From the NCBI RefSeq assembly GCF_002909235.1, contig NZ_PHQQ01000005.1:143761-207760 (forward strand): a stretch of DNA of 64,000 bases, written 5' to 3'. This stretch comes from Arenibacter catalasegens (GTDB taxonomy: Bacteria > Bacteroidota > Bacteroidia > Flavobacteriales > Flavobacteriaceae). The notes below the pieces were generated by a model. The model was not told where the DNA came from. It did no database searches and worked only from the letters and a program-made list of their open reading frames with translations. Shown here in pieces: positions 36,514 through 45,487 of the stretch. The translations under genes and the position numbers were made by a program. Within the stretch, counting starts at the first letter, position 1, and each line of letters opens with the position of its first letter.

Positions 36514-37296
36514 ATGAAAACATTCCACTATTTAATTTTAAGTTTAGGCGCTTTTTTAATTTTTGGCTGTAGCAATGATGCTATGGACGATTTGAACAAT
36601 ACAAGTCTAACAAACGAACAAGTTAAATCTCAAATGCAGGTCAATTCCATTTCCGATGGGCTGGACGAGTTAGTTTCAGAATTATTGATCAACGATAAAG
36701 CAGGAAAAAGTAACAAAACCAATACAGAGTGCACAGCGGTAACATTTACCGACGAAAGTATATCAGTAGCTTATAACCAATGTATCATTCGAGGTAAGAC
36801 TATAAGTGGCACTATTGTGCTTACGGGCAACAATGGTAATACGGATGGCACGAAGGGGAGTTTTGAGGTTACCTTTAGCGACTTTACCTTCAACGACCAT
36901 ATCCTGAACGGTACCAAGAGTTTTTCTTTTGATTTTTCCAACTCTAACAGTCCCACATTTACAATAATCACAGATGCTACTTTCGAGGACGCCAATGGAA
37001 ATACTGTGAATTGGAAAGGAAATAAAGTACTTACTTGGCATTTTGAGAACATTAATGCCGAAGGAGCCGATGCTACCTGTACAGGAGATTGGGATATAAC
37101 AGTAAACGGTACTACCTATGAGTTTACAGTGACCGAACCACTATCATGGAATTTGGGTTGCGCCTTTATTACTTCTGGCGTGGTACAATTGGAGGTAGAT
37201 GGTATGACCGCTTCTTTGGACTTTGGAAGTGGTACTTGTGACCAAAAAGGTACGGTTACCTATCCAAATGGAGACAGTGAGGAAATAAGCTGGTAA
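36514..37296 (+). CDS. Lipoprotein of unknown function
   Basis: A 260-residue lipoprotein: signal MKTFHYLILSLGAFLIFGC, then a beta-rich Thr, Asn and Gly-rich body (VAYNQCIIRGKTISGTIVL, FNDHILNGTKSFSF, ATCTGDWDITVNGTTYEFT). Four cysteines in the mature part (QCII, ATCTGD, LGCAF, GTCDQ) may form disulfides. No known domain recognised; such proteins are common and usually surface-exposed in this group. The gene is monocistronic with a strong terminator 30 bases after the stop. Confidence 0.7.
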   Translation: MKTFHYLILSLGAFLIFGCSNDAMDDLNNTSLTNEQVKSQMQVNSISDGLDELVSELLINDKAGKSNKTNTECTAVTFTDESISVAYNQCIIRGKTISGTIVLTGNNGNTDGTKGSFEVTFSDFTFNDHILNGTKSFSFDFSNSNSPTFTIITDATFEDANGNTVNWKGNKVLTWHFENINAEGADATCTGDWDITVNGTTYEFTVTEPLSWNLGCAFITSGVVQLEVDGMTASLDFGSGTCDQKGTVTYPNGDSEEISW

Positions 37297-37323
37297 GAAC
37301 TAAATAATTGCTTATAGATTTTA

Positions 37324-37358
37324 ATAAACCCCCGATGAAATTCATCGGGGGTTATTTT
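37324..37358 (+). terminator. Terminator after the lipoprotein gene
   Basis: Stem AATAAACCCCCGATGAA with TTCATCGGGGGTTATT and a T run. Confidence 0.88.
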
Positions 37359-37493
37359 TGAACATTCACTTTACTCAATTGGTTTTTATTAATTTATGTG
37401 GGTGCATGAATCATCGATTTCTTTGCTTGTGCAATATCTTCTCAACTAAAACCCATTCAAGTAATCAAATGCAGTACCCATAACCAAATCTAC

Positions 37494-37860
37494 CTTTCAT
37501 TACACTCAATTGGTTTTTATTGTTTTTTAACGGTTTTCGTGAATCTTTGATTTAGTTCATTGATTTCTGCTTGTTATTTCAAGGTATTCATGAACCTTCG
37601 GTTTCTTTGCTGTCCAATGAAACCGACGAACGGATGTTAAGGAACAACTTATTCTTTCATTTTCTTTGCTTGTCCAAAGAAAACGAAACAAAAGAAAAGA
37701 CCCTTCTTCACTAGGTGGCCCTAAAATCTTGGGATTTTATGGACCGATGCCATGGCCTAAATTATTTCCAAGGCTTCAATAATTCTTACGGCCATGACAT
37801 CTCCACTACGGCAGAAGATTGCCCCTAGAATGCACTTTGAGGACAATGTTCAACGGCATT
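37494..37860 (+). repeat. Long direct repeat, copy 1 (about 365 bp)
   Basis: The region from CTTTCATTACACTCAATTGG to GACAATGTTCAACGGCATT recurs at 38795-39154 with scattered changes and small indels. It contains Bacteroidota-type stem pieces such as TTTCTTTGCTTGTCCAAAGA and AAAAGACCCTTCTTCACTAGG. No open frame is shared. The two copies flank the 112-codon gene at 38268-38606. A shorter partial copy of its first part lies at about 37366-37440. Confidence 0.7.
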
Positions 37861-38267
37861 AAATAAGGAGTAAAAATTCTTCGACACTAAAGGTTAACGG
37901 AACAGATAAACGGCCTATTTTTTATTTAAACTTTAATATGCCTAGGTTAGCTAAAGTGGTTATCGGGATTAGTGTTAAATTAATGGTTAGGGGCAGGAGG
38001 GGAGTGGAGGGTTAACATCTTCCTTTGACAATAGGTGAATACCAATAAAAAGCAAGCTTCCAGAAGAAAAGTTACCGTTTATCGAGAAAATAATCCGTTA
38101 CATCGATGCGACGAAGGTGTTAATTTTGGTTTAAAGTAATGTTAATGAGGGATTTGCCCCATTTAAAATGGGATTTTTGTTGTATCTTAATACTGCAAAA
38201 CAAGAAAACCAAAATTATATAAGAGTAAACCACAAAAATCTGTTAACCCTAAAACAACACTTATCCT

Positions 38268-38606
38268 ATGGAAACAACCCCAAAAATTAGTAGAAATTTA
38301 ATTAGCCGGCCTTCCAGCAGTGGATGTATTCTAAAATTGGAACGAACCAATAACGATTTGTGCCAATTGGAAAAAAAATTGACCTCCTATGTATGCGAAC
38401 CTAACACATACACCTTATTTATTAAATCTGAAACGCTACGGCAAACTTTGCGAACCTTAAAAAATTCGAATGCTGAATTGATCAAGGCCTTAAAAAGGGA
38501 AAAGGATTTAAAAATTGAACTTTTTGAAAAAACCATGGCTCAAATTCGTTCTTATATTGAAATACAACAGTCAATTGAGGAATACAGTAATCTATTAAGA
38601 TATTAA
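38268..38606 (+). CDS. Small coiled-coil protein of unknown function
   Basis: A 112-residue cytoplasmic protein that is mostly helical. Residues 22-45 (KLERTNNDLCQLEKKLTSYV) and 55-110 (TLRQTLRTLKNSNAELIKAL, EKDLKIELFEKTMAQIRSYI) show heptad-like patterns with many Lys and Glu. No family recognised. The start is a clear ATG and a terminator follows, so it is likely expressed. It sits alone between two copies of a 365-bp repeat, which could have moved or duplicated with it. Confidence 0.6.
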   Translation: METTPKISRNLISRPSSSGCILKLERTNNDLCQLEKKLTSYVCEPNTYTLFIKSETLRQTLRTLKNSNAELIKALKREKDLKIELFEKTMAQIRSYIEIQQSIEEYSNLLRY

Positions 38607-38685
38607 ATGAATCCTGTAATTTTCCCGATTATATAGTAAGCATTCGAGGGGGCAGAATTATAATCATAAGAGAATAATAGGATAG

Positions 38686-38719
38686 AAAAGCTCTGAATAT
38701 TAATATTCAGAGCTTTTTT
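38686..38719 (+). terminator. Terminator after the coiled-coil gene
   Basis: Perfect stem AAAAGCTCTGAATATT with its reverse complement and a T run. Confidence 0.88.
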
Positions 38720-38794
38720 GTGTTTTTAGGGATAGTATCTTATTTCTTTGCTGTCCAATGAAACCGACGAAGGATTTTCATTAATACCATCCTC

Positions 38795-39154
38795 TTTCAT
38801 TTTACTCAAGTTGTTTTTATTGTTTTTTAACGGTTTTCGTGAATCTTCGATTTAGCTCATTGATTTCTGCTTGTTATTTCAAGGTATTCATGAATCTTCG
38901 ATTTCTTTGCTGTCCAATGAAACCGACGAAGGAGGTTCATGAATACCTTATTCTAAAATAAACAAGCAATGAATAAAACGAAACAAAAGAAAAGACCCTT
39001 CTTCACTAGGTGGTCCTTAAAATCTTGGGATTTTATGGATCGATGCCATGGCCTAAATTATTTCCAAGGCTTCAATAATTCTTTACGGCCATGCCATCTC
39101 CACTACGGAAGAAGATTTACCTAACAATAGACTTTGAAGACAATGTTTAATGGT
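38795..39154 (+). repeat. Long direct repeat, copy 2
   Basis: Second copy of the 37494-37860 repeat. An extra stretch TTTCTTTGCTGTCCAATGAA just before it (38741-38775) is a further partial copy. Confidence 0.7.
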
Positions 39155-39308
39155 ACTCACTAACGGACGAACTCAGGGATTGTTTATTTTATCTTTCTCT
39201 AATTCACACACAACTTTTGAGATTGATATTTGACTAAAATAAAAAAATAACTTACTTATTATTAGCTACTTACAGCTACAAATTCATAGTTGTTATTCAA
39301 CAAAAAAA

Positions 39309-39333
39309 GCCTTGGATTGTAAAAATCCAAGGC
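39309..39333 (-). terminator. Terminator after the CHRD gene
   Basis: Stem GCCTTGGATT with AATCCAAGGC, followed on the minus strand by a T run, 29 bases beyond the stop of the minus-strand CHRD gene. Confidence 0.85.
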
Positions 39334-39361
39334 CTTAGTGTTCAGGGGAAACTTAAATTAC

Positions 39362-40936
39362 TTAATTTACATTAGCTCCCACATTACCCTGGGCCACTAA
39401 AGTGTCAAGGTCTTCGGTGCTTAGGTGTACATTAATGTATCCATCTATACCCAAGAGGGCATCATAATCCAATGCATCTCCAGCATTAGCTTGGGTTACG
39501 TTGGTTACACTTATGCCATTATCTCCCATGACACTGCCCAAAGTAACGATAACCGCTCCAGGAGCATCTGCAACAGCGCCAGTATGAATATGTGCCGGGT
39601 GTATTGAGCCTACTGTTGTACCAACCAATTCCAATGTCACCAAGGTCTCTTTGTTTACTCGCTCGGAAAAGGTAGCCGTTCCAAATATGGCTGCATTACT
39701 AACCGCTGCCAGATCGTAGGACACCTCGTTGCCAGTAAGTTCGTTCTGACCTATATCGCCCTGTGCTACCAAAACGTCCAGTTCTGCGATCGACTTATGA
39801 ACATTGATATACCCATCAAATTCCAATAGCGCTTCATAATTAACTGCTGTTCCGGCATCGTCCTCCTCAATATGTGTCCAACTTTTTCCATTGGCACCTG
39901 CAACGGCCGAAAGGGAAATTACGATATCGCCACCTTCCGCAGCTGTATTCGCATGAATGTGTGCAGGATGTACGCCGTCAGCTGGAGTACCTTCCAATTG
40001 AAGTTCTAGGAGGGAGGCTCCACTTAAACGTTTGTGTACCGTAGCCGTACCACTAATGGTTGGCACCAAGACACTGTGAAGCGCAAATTCCTTAGATTCT
40101 CCCGTAAGCACGTTGATTCCTATATCGCCCTGAGCCACCAACACATCCAATTCGGTTGCTGATTTGTGCACATTAATATACCCATCAATTTCCAACAAGG
40201 CGTCGTAGGTAAGGGCTGCGCCAGCGTCATCTGCCTCAATATGTGTCCAACTTTTTCCACTGGTGCCAACTACGGGCGAAAGGGAAATGGCAATATCACC
40301 ACCTTCAGCAGCAGAATTAAAATGTATGTGTGCTGGATGTTCCCCGTCATCTGGAGTACCTTCCAAAGCGATCTCTAGGAGGGAAGCCCCACTAACACGT
40401 TTATAGAAAGTAGCCGTTCCGCTAATACTGGCATCGGCAACACTGCTAAGGGCATATTCCCTGGAATCTGCCGTAAGTTCATTGATTCCTATATCGCCTT
40501 GCGCAATAAGGGTTCCTAGATCAGTTGCAGATTGATGCACATTAATATATCCATCCAATTCCAATATCTGGGCGTAAGTAATGGCGGTACCATTTTTAGT
40601 AGCACTTATAATAGTGGTACTTTCTCCTGTAGCGCCATCAACCGCATTAAGGTCAATAGTGATATCTCCGGTCTCTGCCGCAGAATTAGCGTGTACATGC
40701 GCTGGAAAACTTCCTGCAGCGGTACCCGTTAATTTTAGATTAACCGTTGCTGTACCGTCTTCATTTTCCACAACGGTGGCCGTCCCAGACACGGTAGCGT
40801 CCGAACGCGATTGTAATTGATAGGTTTTGCTTTCCCCGTCAAAAACACCTGGTGGTTGATCTGTACTATCATCGTCAGAACAACTGCTGGCAATAAGTGT
40901 CGTTGCTGCCAGAAATAAATAAATCATCTTTTTCAT
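39362..40936 (-). CDS. Lipoprotein with four CHRD-like repeats
   Basis: A 524-residue lipoprotein (signal ending IASSC) made of four consecutive CHRD domains of about 120 residues each, beginning near residues 35, 155, 275 and 400. Each has the core HPAHIHxNxAAEGGDI (FPAHVHANSAAETGDI in the first) and ends with a GYINVHxSxxxLxxLVAQGDIG string. CHRD domains bind an unknown ligand and occur in surface proteins. Repeats 2 and 3 are the most alike, suggesting recent internal duplication. The gene is monocistronic. Confidence 0.9.
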   Translation of the reverse strand: MKKMIYLFLAATTLIASSCSDDDSTDQPPGVFDGESKTYQLQSRSDATVSGTATVVENEDGTATVNLKLTGTAAGSFPAHVHANSAAETGDITIDLNAVDGATGESTTIISATKNGTAITYAQILELDGYINVHQSATDLGTLIAQGDIGINELTADSREYALSSVADASISGTATFYKRVSGASLLEIALEGTPDDGEHPAHIHFNSAAEGGDIAISLSPVVGTSGKSWTHIEADDAGAALTYDALLEIDGYINVHKSATELDVLVAQGDIGINVLTGESKEFALHSVLVPTISGTATVHKRLSGASLLELQLEGTPADGVHPAHIHANTAAEGGDIVISLSAVAGANGKSWTHIEEDDAGTAVNYEALLEFDGYINVHKSIAELDVLVAQGDIGQNELTGNEVSYDLAAVSNAAIFGTATFSERVNKETLVTLELVGTTVGSIHPAHIHTGAVADAPGAVIVTLGSVMGDNGISVTNVTQANAGDALDYDALLGIDGYINVHLSTEDLDTLVAQGNVGANVN

Positions 40937-42079
40937 ATACTATAATTTAGGGTTTAAACTGACTGTAAAATTATAAGGAAGGATTGGTGGGGCTTGTTGG
41001 AGATGATTTAATTATTGACTCGAAAGAAATAGGAAGAAGGAGGGCCTTTTTATTTCTATATGTATAGGGGTAACAAATGAAGGCCAGCGCACCAGCTCGC
41101 ATAAAATTTCTGAGATATTCAATCTCCGAAATTTATATCGTATTTTACATAATGTAAATTATAGAACACTTATAGCAAATTAGCGAATAGCGCATTTTCG
41201 CGCTATTTTACATAATTGCAGATATCGGCCGACAGGACTATATCGTCAGCAATTATGTAAAAGCTAATTTGCGGCTACTTGATAAAGGTTAAATTATTAC
41301 CGCATATGTAAAAAGGAAACCAACACGTTATTCTTATATAATGGTTCAATATTCCTAAGCTATAATTCTTTTGTGTACGGAATATTTAAAAAGACTGAGA
41401 ATCTTATAAATTTTAAATAGCATATCCCGTACAAAAGCCCATGAATTTTCAAATACGCGATTCTCAGAGAACATAGCTCATTTAATTATCTACCACTTGA
41501 CTAGTCCTAAGACATAAATTCCAAAGGTTGAGAATTTTTGGAATTTTGAGCATGATGATTCGGCTAGAATTTCAGGTATACTATTTATGTAAATTTTTTA
41601 GAAGGTTCGTGCCAGAGCTTGCTAGCCAGGCTCGTGAGTCTGCCGCAATTTCTTACGGACCAATACTTAACCTAAGGCACCTGCGACCTATCCCAGTAAT
41701 TGAAGCTTTACTTTAAGTGTTTTAACATTATGTAAAATACAGCATAAATTCTGAGAATTGAGAATCTTTAGAATTTGGGGCGTGATGACTAGATGGAATC
41801 GACTGTCTTGATGCTAAGTCCAACGCTGCAACCCGCCACCAAAAGCAATCAGCCTCCGGCTAATTTCTTTTGACACGTAGATAATTTTGGAACAGGGCCA
41901 TTCGTAAAAAAATGTACCCAAAGTACATTTTTAGCAAATGAGCCAGCTGGCGCGGTGGCGCTCAGTCGCTAAATTTTAGGATCCATATATTTGTTAATAG
42001 CCCCTACTCTACTTGTTATGTCAATTAAATTAGAAATTTCAATTATAGCAATCGGAGAAAATGTAGGCTTTGATGTTAA
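40937..42079. repeat. Non-coding repeat region
   Basis: About 1.1 kb with no convincing gene. It holds a 16-bp perfect inverted repeat (GTATTTTACATAATGT at 41140-41155 and its complement at 41725-41740), a branched palindrome at 41174-41272, and pieces of the dispersed composite repeat at about 41388-41470, 41528-41570 and 41751-41880. At about 41849-41872 a hairpin-like pair AATCAGCC/GGCTAATT also occurs. A frame at 41528-41716 crosses repeats and is rejected. Confidence 0.7.
41174..41272. repeat. 99-nt branched palindrome
   Basis: The outer arm AGCAAATTAGC pairs with GCTAATTTGC; a side hairpin is ATAGCGC/GCGCTAT at 41187-41206; the inner arm TTTTACATAATTGC (41206-41219) pairs perfectly with 41249-41262. 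The apical loop is 29 bases. The fold is continuous from arm to arm. Confidence 0.75.
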
Positions 42080-42532
42080 TTATAGCATGTTTCCTGCTTC
42101 TTTAGCTTGAGAATCCTTACGACGTCCTATAAACGCTCCAATGAACATACCAATACAAATTCCAAAGGAAATCCCTAAAGACTTTTCAAAACGCTCACCT
42201 ATAAGAACTCCAAAAACAACTCCAAATAACACTCCAAGACTTACGCTCAAGTTAGTGTAGTAACCTTTAGAGGTTAAAGAAAATGTATCCTTTAAATATT
42301 TTTCAAATTTACTTAGTGCTTTTTTGAAAAATTTTGTTCTGTTTTCAGGATTCGATTTTAAATTTAAACTATCCAATTCCATTTCTAAGGATTGAATTTC
42401 ATCTTCTGAAAATTCCCTATTTCTCAATACCCTTAGATTATAAACAAATTTTTCATAAACCTTAATTTCAGATTTTTTAGTTGATTCAGTTTTTAAACTT
42501 TCAAAAAAGTTAAATGCGTTTTTAAGTGTCAT
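42080..42532 (-). CDS. Small membrane protein with glycine-rich spans; putative ECF target
   Basis: A 150-residue protein from the ATG at 42532. Residues 1-95 are charged and helical; residues 100-145 form two membrane segments rich in small residues (LSVSLGVLFGVVFGVLIGE and LGISFGICIGMFIGAFIG), resembling a glycine zipper. No family recognised. It lies downstream of the sigma gene and the 218-residue membrane protein gene but has its own promoter motif at 42553-42582, identical in its two blocks to the one before the sigma gene. It is therefore likely a target of that ECF factor, perhaps an anti-sigma or envelope-stress component. Confidence 0.7.
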   Translation of the reverse strand: MTLKNAFNFFESLKTESTKKSEIKVYEKFVYNLRVLRNREFSEDEIQSLEMELDSLNLKSNPENRTKFFKKALSKFEKYLKDTFSLTSKGYYTNLSVSLGVLFGVVFGVLIGERFEKSLGISFGICIGMFIGAFIGRRKDSQAKEAGNML

Positions 42533-42552
42533 AATTTTTAATGTTTTCTTGG

Positions 42553-42582
42553 TTAGTGGCACATGTCAAAAATTATTACACC
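42553..42582 (-). promoter_or_regulatory. Putative ECF sigma promoter, copy 2
   Basis: On the minus strand: GGTGTAATAATTTTT, 8 variable bases, then CCACTAA. The last block ends 20 bases before the ATG. The same two blocks with the same spacing precede the sigma gene at 45458-45487. Confidence 0.7.
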
Positions 42583-42634
42583 CAAAACTTATTTTTTTTA
42601 AAAAACATATCATAACACCATATTAATTAAGCGA

Positions 42635-43291
42635 TTAGCTCGTTAAACTTTCAATATCAACAATCAACTCTTCTAGTTTTTTGAATACCCTTCCATAAAT
42701 AATGTCTAAATCCCATTTATAAATTCGACCTCCAAAAAGGACTAGTAAACCTAAAATTAATGCGACTATAACGATTCCTATTAGTGGTATGCCAAATATG
42801 AGATAGGTATCTGGAAAACCGAAGAGGAACTCATTAACAAGTCTTTCCCCTAAAGGCATACCTTCGGCGTCTTTAAACCAAAAGCCCAAAATCATTGACA
42901 TAAATATAATGGGATACAAAAATCTTGATATTTTCTTATTAATAGATACTTGCTTTTTTACCCAATGGTTAAATGCCTTTAAATATTGATAACTACTAAC
43001 ACCCATATCTATTTTGTCTAAATCACTTAATAATTTCTTATTAATAATGACAAGCACAGACAGGGTAACAAAAAATATAACACCCGTTATTGGTATTCCA
43101 ATAAAAAATGAGACTATTAAAAAAGCAAATGAGAATGCCACAATTGCAATCAAATTTAATTTAAACATTCTTTTAAATTTATCAATGATATGAATTGATT
43201 TTTGGTCGTATAGCTTGTTTATTTTTGGAGCTACTAATGCGTCACTCTTAAGAAAACCTTCTTTCCATATATATTCAATTGATTTTTCCAT
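42635..43291 (-). CDS. Membrane protein co-encoded with ECF sigma factor
   Basis: A 218-residue integral membrane protein with about four spans: LIAIVAFSFAFLIVSFFIG (near residue 46), IPITGVIFFVTLSVLVIINK, IFMSMILGFWF (near 130) and LIGIVIVALILGLLVLFGG (near 175). The N-terminal 40 residues are soluble and charged. Its start overlaps the end of the sigma gene by 17 bases, so translation is coupled; genes in this position often encode the anti-sigma factor, but no known anti-sigma domain is visible. With the sigma gene split by an insertion element, expression from the upstream promoter may be lost. Confidence 0.7.
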   Translation of the reverse strand: MEKSIEYIWKEGFLKSDALVAPKINKLYDQKSIHIIDKFKRMFKLNLIAIVAFSFAFLIVSFFIGIPITGVIFFVTLSVLVIINKKLLSDLDKIDMGVSSYQYLKAFNHWVKKQVSINKKISRFLYPIIFMSMILGFWFKDAEGMPLGERLVNEFLFGFPDTYLIFGIPLIGIVIVALILGLLVLFGGRIYKWDLDIIYGRVFKKLEELIVDIESLTS

Positions 43292-43572
43292 CTAATATTT
43301 TTTTTAGTCTAATTTTAATTCTTTTCACACGTACACCAATATTATTCGGATTTGTTCCAATAATTTCAGCAATTTCTTGATACGGTTTTTCTTCTAAATA
43401 AAGCATGATAATAGCTCTATCTATTTCAGAAAGTTTTCTAATAGCATCGTATAATAAATTTAAGGATTCGTCTGAAAATGCATAATTATCTTCAGTTTCT
43501 TCAGCAGGTAAAGAATCAGATACAAAGTGTTGAAAATTATTTTTCCTTTTCTTAAGTAAAGTTAAACAGACG

Positions 43573-45239
43573 TGGCCGTTGCAGAAGTGCTCTACGTATA
43601 AGATATTGACCCTAGTAGGTTGTTTTTACGGAGCCATTCGGAGAACCGGCCTTGGTTGGATTTGCCGGATAAAAATGGTCAGGAAGCCTTGGAATGCGTC
43701 CATGATCGTCCTGAAAATCCGAATGGAGGGTTTCCCTCCCCCTTTCTTAAGGTACTTTTTCAGGTTGAATGCGATCGCTGCCATGAGCATGACCTTGTGG
43801 GCACCGGCCTTGCCAAGCACGCCTATTTTTCTTAGACCGTAGAACTGGGTAAGGCTACCGAATACGGGCTCCACCGTACTTTGCCTCAGATTTTTCATCC
43901 GTTTGCCCTTTTCACTGTGCTGTCTGGCGTAGGCCCTCAAGTATTGCTCGTCATAGATCGTTCTGATTATCTTTTTGCATTTTGTATTCGGCACACATTG
44001 GGGTTTCATGGGGCAGGCCTTGCAGTCCTTCGGTGCCGCCCAGTAGTTTTTCAGTACGTTCCCGTCCCTGTTGGTATAGAATGCCTTGAAGGGCAAGGGC
44101 CTGTTCATCGGGCATCTATATTCATCCCTTTCCTTATTATAGGGAAAGCCTTCTATTTTAGGTTTGTACTTCCCGAAAACGGGTATCCATCCGATGACCT
44201 TCCGTTGCTCGAGAAAATGGTAGTTGGCGCCATTGGAATAACCTGCGTCCGCCAGGAGATCCGTCATTATGAGCTCGTTTTTCCTTAAGCGGTTCTGGAC
44301 CCGCAGGCCGATATCGGTCAGGTACTGACTGTCCCTGCCGTCGGCAAAGTCCGCTTGGATATGCGAGATCACGCCTTCCGCGGTATCCACTGCCATGCTG
44401 CAATGGTAGTTCAATTTTCTGGCCTTGCCCGGCTTTACCGATATGCGCGCATCGGGATCATGGGGGTTATAATGCGTTTTATTGCTAAGTAACCGCGCTT
44501 TTTTGTGGGATGCACCTGTAAGGCGTACAGGACTGTCCCTCAGATTTTGGTGGTGTTTCTCCACGCGCTTCAGCTCGTGCACGGGAGCGGAGACACGTGC
44601 GGGGGATACGGTTCCTGCACGTTTTTTTGTGGTTTCCCCGTTTTCTTCCGACACTTTTTTCAAGTGGCTCTCCATCGGGGTGGCCGGCATTTTCGGCACT
44701 ACGCTTTCCATGGATGCATTTGCCTTTATCGGGGCCGAATCCACTGCCTGGGTGTGGCCGGACACCATTCCGCTATCGATACATAGGGCAAATACCTTGT
44801 TGAACAATGTTACGAACAGGGATTCCGGGTAAAGTTGCCTCGTCCTGCTTATCGTTGAATGCCATGGCAGCTCCTCGTCCAGGTCATAGCCCAGAAAGTA
44901 GAGCACATCCATTCGCATACTGCAATGTTCCACCAGTTTTCGGTCGGAGGTGATGTTCTCGAGGTAACCCGTGATCAACAGCTTAAAAAAGACTACGGGG
45001 TCGATCGAAGGGTTACCGGTCCTGCCATAAAGTTCATTGGTATCCTTATAAAGAAAACTCAGGTCAAGCGTTTCGCGGAGCCTTCTGTAAAGATTTTCCT
45101 TTGGAATCCGGTCCGATAACTGGAAGCTGAGGAACAGTTTTTCGGTATAGTTCTTTCTGCCTTGCATACCTTTAATTTACGCATTTCCACACATTTATAA
45201 AAGCAAAAATTGATGTTTATTGGAGTTCTGCAACGGCCA
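43573..45239 (-). mobile_element. IS1182-like insertion sequence, complete
   Basis: 1,667 bp bounded by inverted repeats TGGCCGTTGCAGAA (left) and its complement (right). The flanking target duplication is CAGACG at 43567-43572 and 45240-45245. One transposase gene fills it. Its base composition is visibly GC-richer than the host DNA around it, and both ends are intact, which points to a recent arrival from another source. Confidence 0.93.
43626..45167 (-). CDS. IS1182 family DDE transposase
   Basis: A 513-residue transposase. The N-terminal DUF772-like region (LFLSFQLSDRIPKENLYRRL, NPSIDPVVFFKLLITGYLEN, SMRMDVLYFLGYDLDEELPW) is followed by the catalytic DDE region: AVDSAPIKANASM (first Asp), DLLADAGYSNGANYHFLEQR (second Asp), and RQSTVEPVFGSLTQFYGLRK (Glu). 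A Cys-rich patch (CKACPMKPQCVPNTKCKK) lies near residue 370. The frame is open throughout, so the element is probably still able to move. It disrupts the ECF sigma gene. Confidence 0.93.
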   Translation of the reverse strand: MQGRKNYTEKLFLSFQLSDRIPKENLYRRLRETLDLSFLYKDTNELYGRTGNPSIDPVVFFKLLITGYLENITSDRKLVEHCSMRMDVLYFLGYDLDEELPWHSTISRTRQLYPESLFVTLFNKVFALCIDSGMVSGHTQAVDSAPIKANASMESVVPKMPATPMESHLKKVSEENGETTKKRAGTVSPARVSAPVHELKRVEKHHQNLRDSPVRLTGASHKKARLLSNKTHYNPHDPDARISVKPGKARKLNYHCSMAVDTAEGVISHIQADFADGRDSQYLTDIGLRVQNRLRKNELIMTDLLADAGYSNGANYHFLEQRKVIGWIPVFGKYKPKIEGFPYNKERDEYRCPMNRPLPFKAFYTNRDGNVLKNYWAAPKDCKACPMKPQCVPNTKCKKIIRTIYDEQYLRAYARQHSEKGKRMKNLRQSTVEPVFGSLTQFYGLRKIGVLGKAGAHKVMLMAAIAFNLKKYLKKGGGKPSIRIFRTIMDAFQGFLTIFIRQIQPRPVLRMAP

Positions 45240-45457
45240 CAGACGTTTAATGAAATTCGGTAGACCCACGTACTCCATTTAGATTCCTCTCTAAAATTGT
45301 CTTTACTCCTCCAGATTTGTAAACACACTTCTTGGTAATAATCTTCAAAATCTTCTTGCGAGTTTGTGTATGCTCGGCATAATTTTATGATTATTCCGGC
45401 AAACGGTAAAATAGAAGAATTATAAAAATCACTACTCAATATTGTTGTTTTTATTAG

Positions 45458-45487
45458 TTAGTGGCGTAGATGAAAAATTATTACACC
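45458..45487 (-). promoter_or_regulatory. Putative ECF sigma promoter, copy 1 (before the sigma gene)
   Basis: On the minus strand: GGTGTAATAATTTTT, 8 bases, CCACTAA, ending 18 bases before the sigma start codon. Positive autoregulation is typical of ECF factors. Confidence 0.7.

Larger units (their letters stand above)
43275..45439 (-). pseudogene. ECF sigma-70 factor gene split by an insertion element
   Basis: The N-terminal part is read from the TTG at 45439 (region 2: LPFAGIIIKLCRAYTNSQED, then FEDYYQEVCLQIWRSKDNF and WSTWVYRISLNVC). An IS1182-like element lies at 43573-45239, and the C-terminal part resumes below 43573 (LTLLKKRKNNF... with region 4 DRAIIMLYLEEKPYQEIAEI and IGTNPNNIGVRVKRIKIRLK) to the stop at 43275. 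Deleting the element and one copy of the target duplication restores one uninterrupted frame of about 165 codons. ECF factors direct RNA polymerase to stress or envelope genes. The disruption should inactivate it unless a fragment works. A TTG start is supported by its distance from the promoter motif. Confidence 0.9.

Noticed and set aside
41528..41716. Open frame of 62 codons
   Set aside because: It overlaps the dispersed composite repeat and one arm region of the inverted-repeat segment.
44482..44832. Plus-strand frames inside the IS1182-like element
   Set aside because: They are antisense shadows of the GC-rich transposase gene, which has clear DDE motifs.
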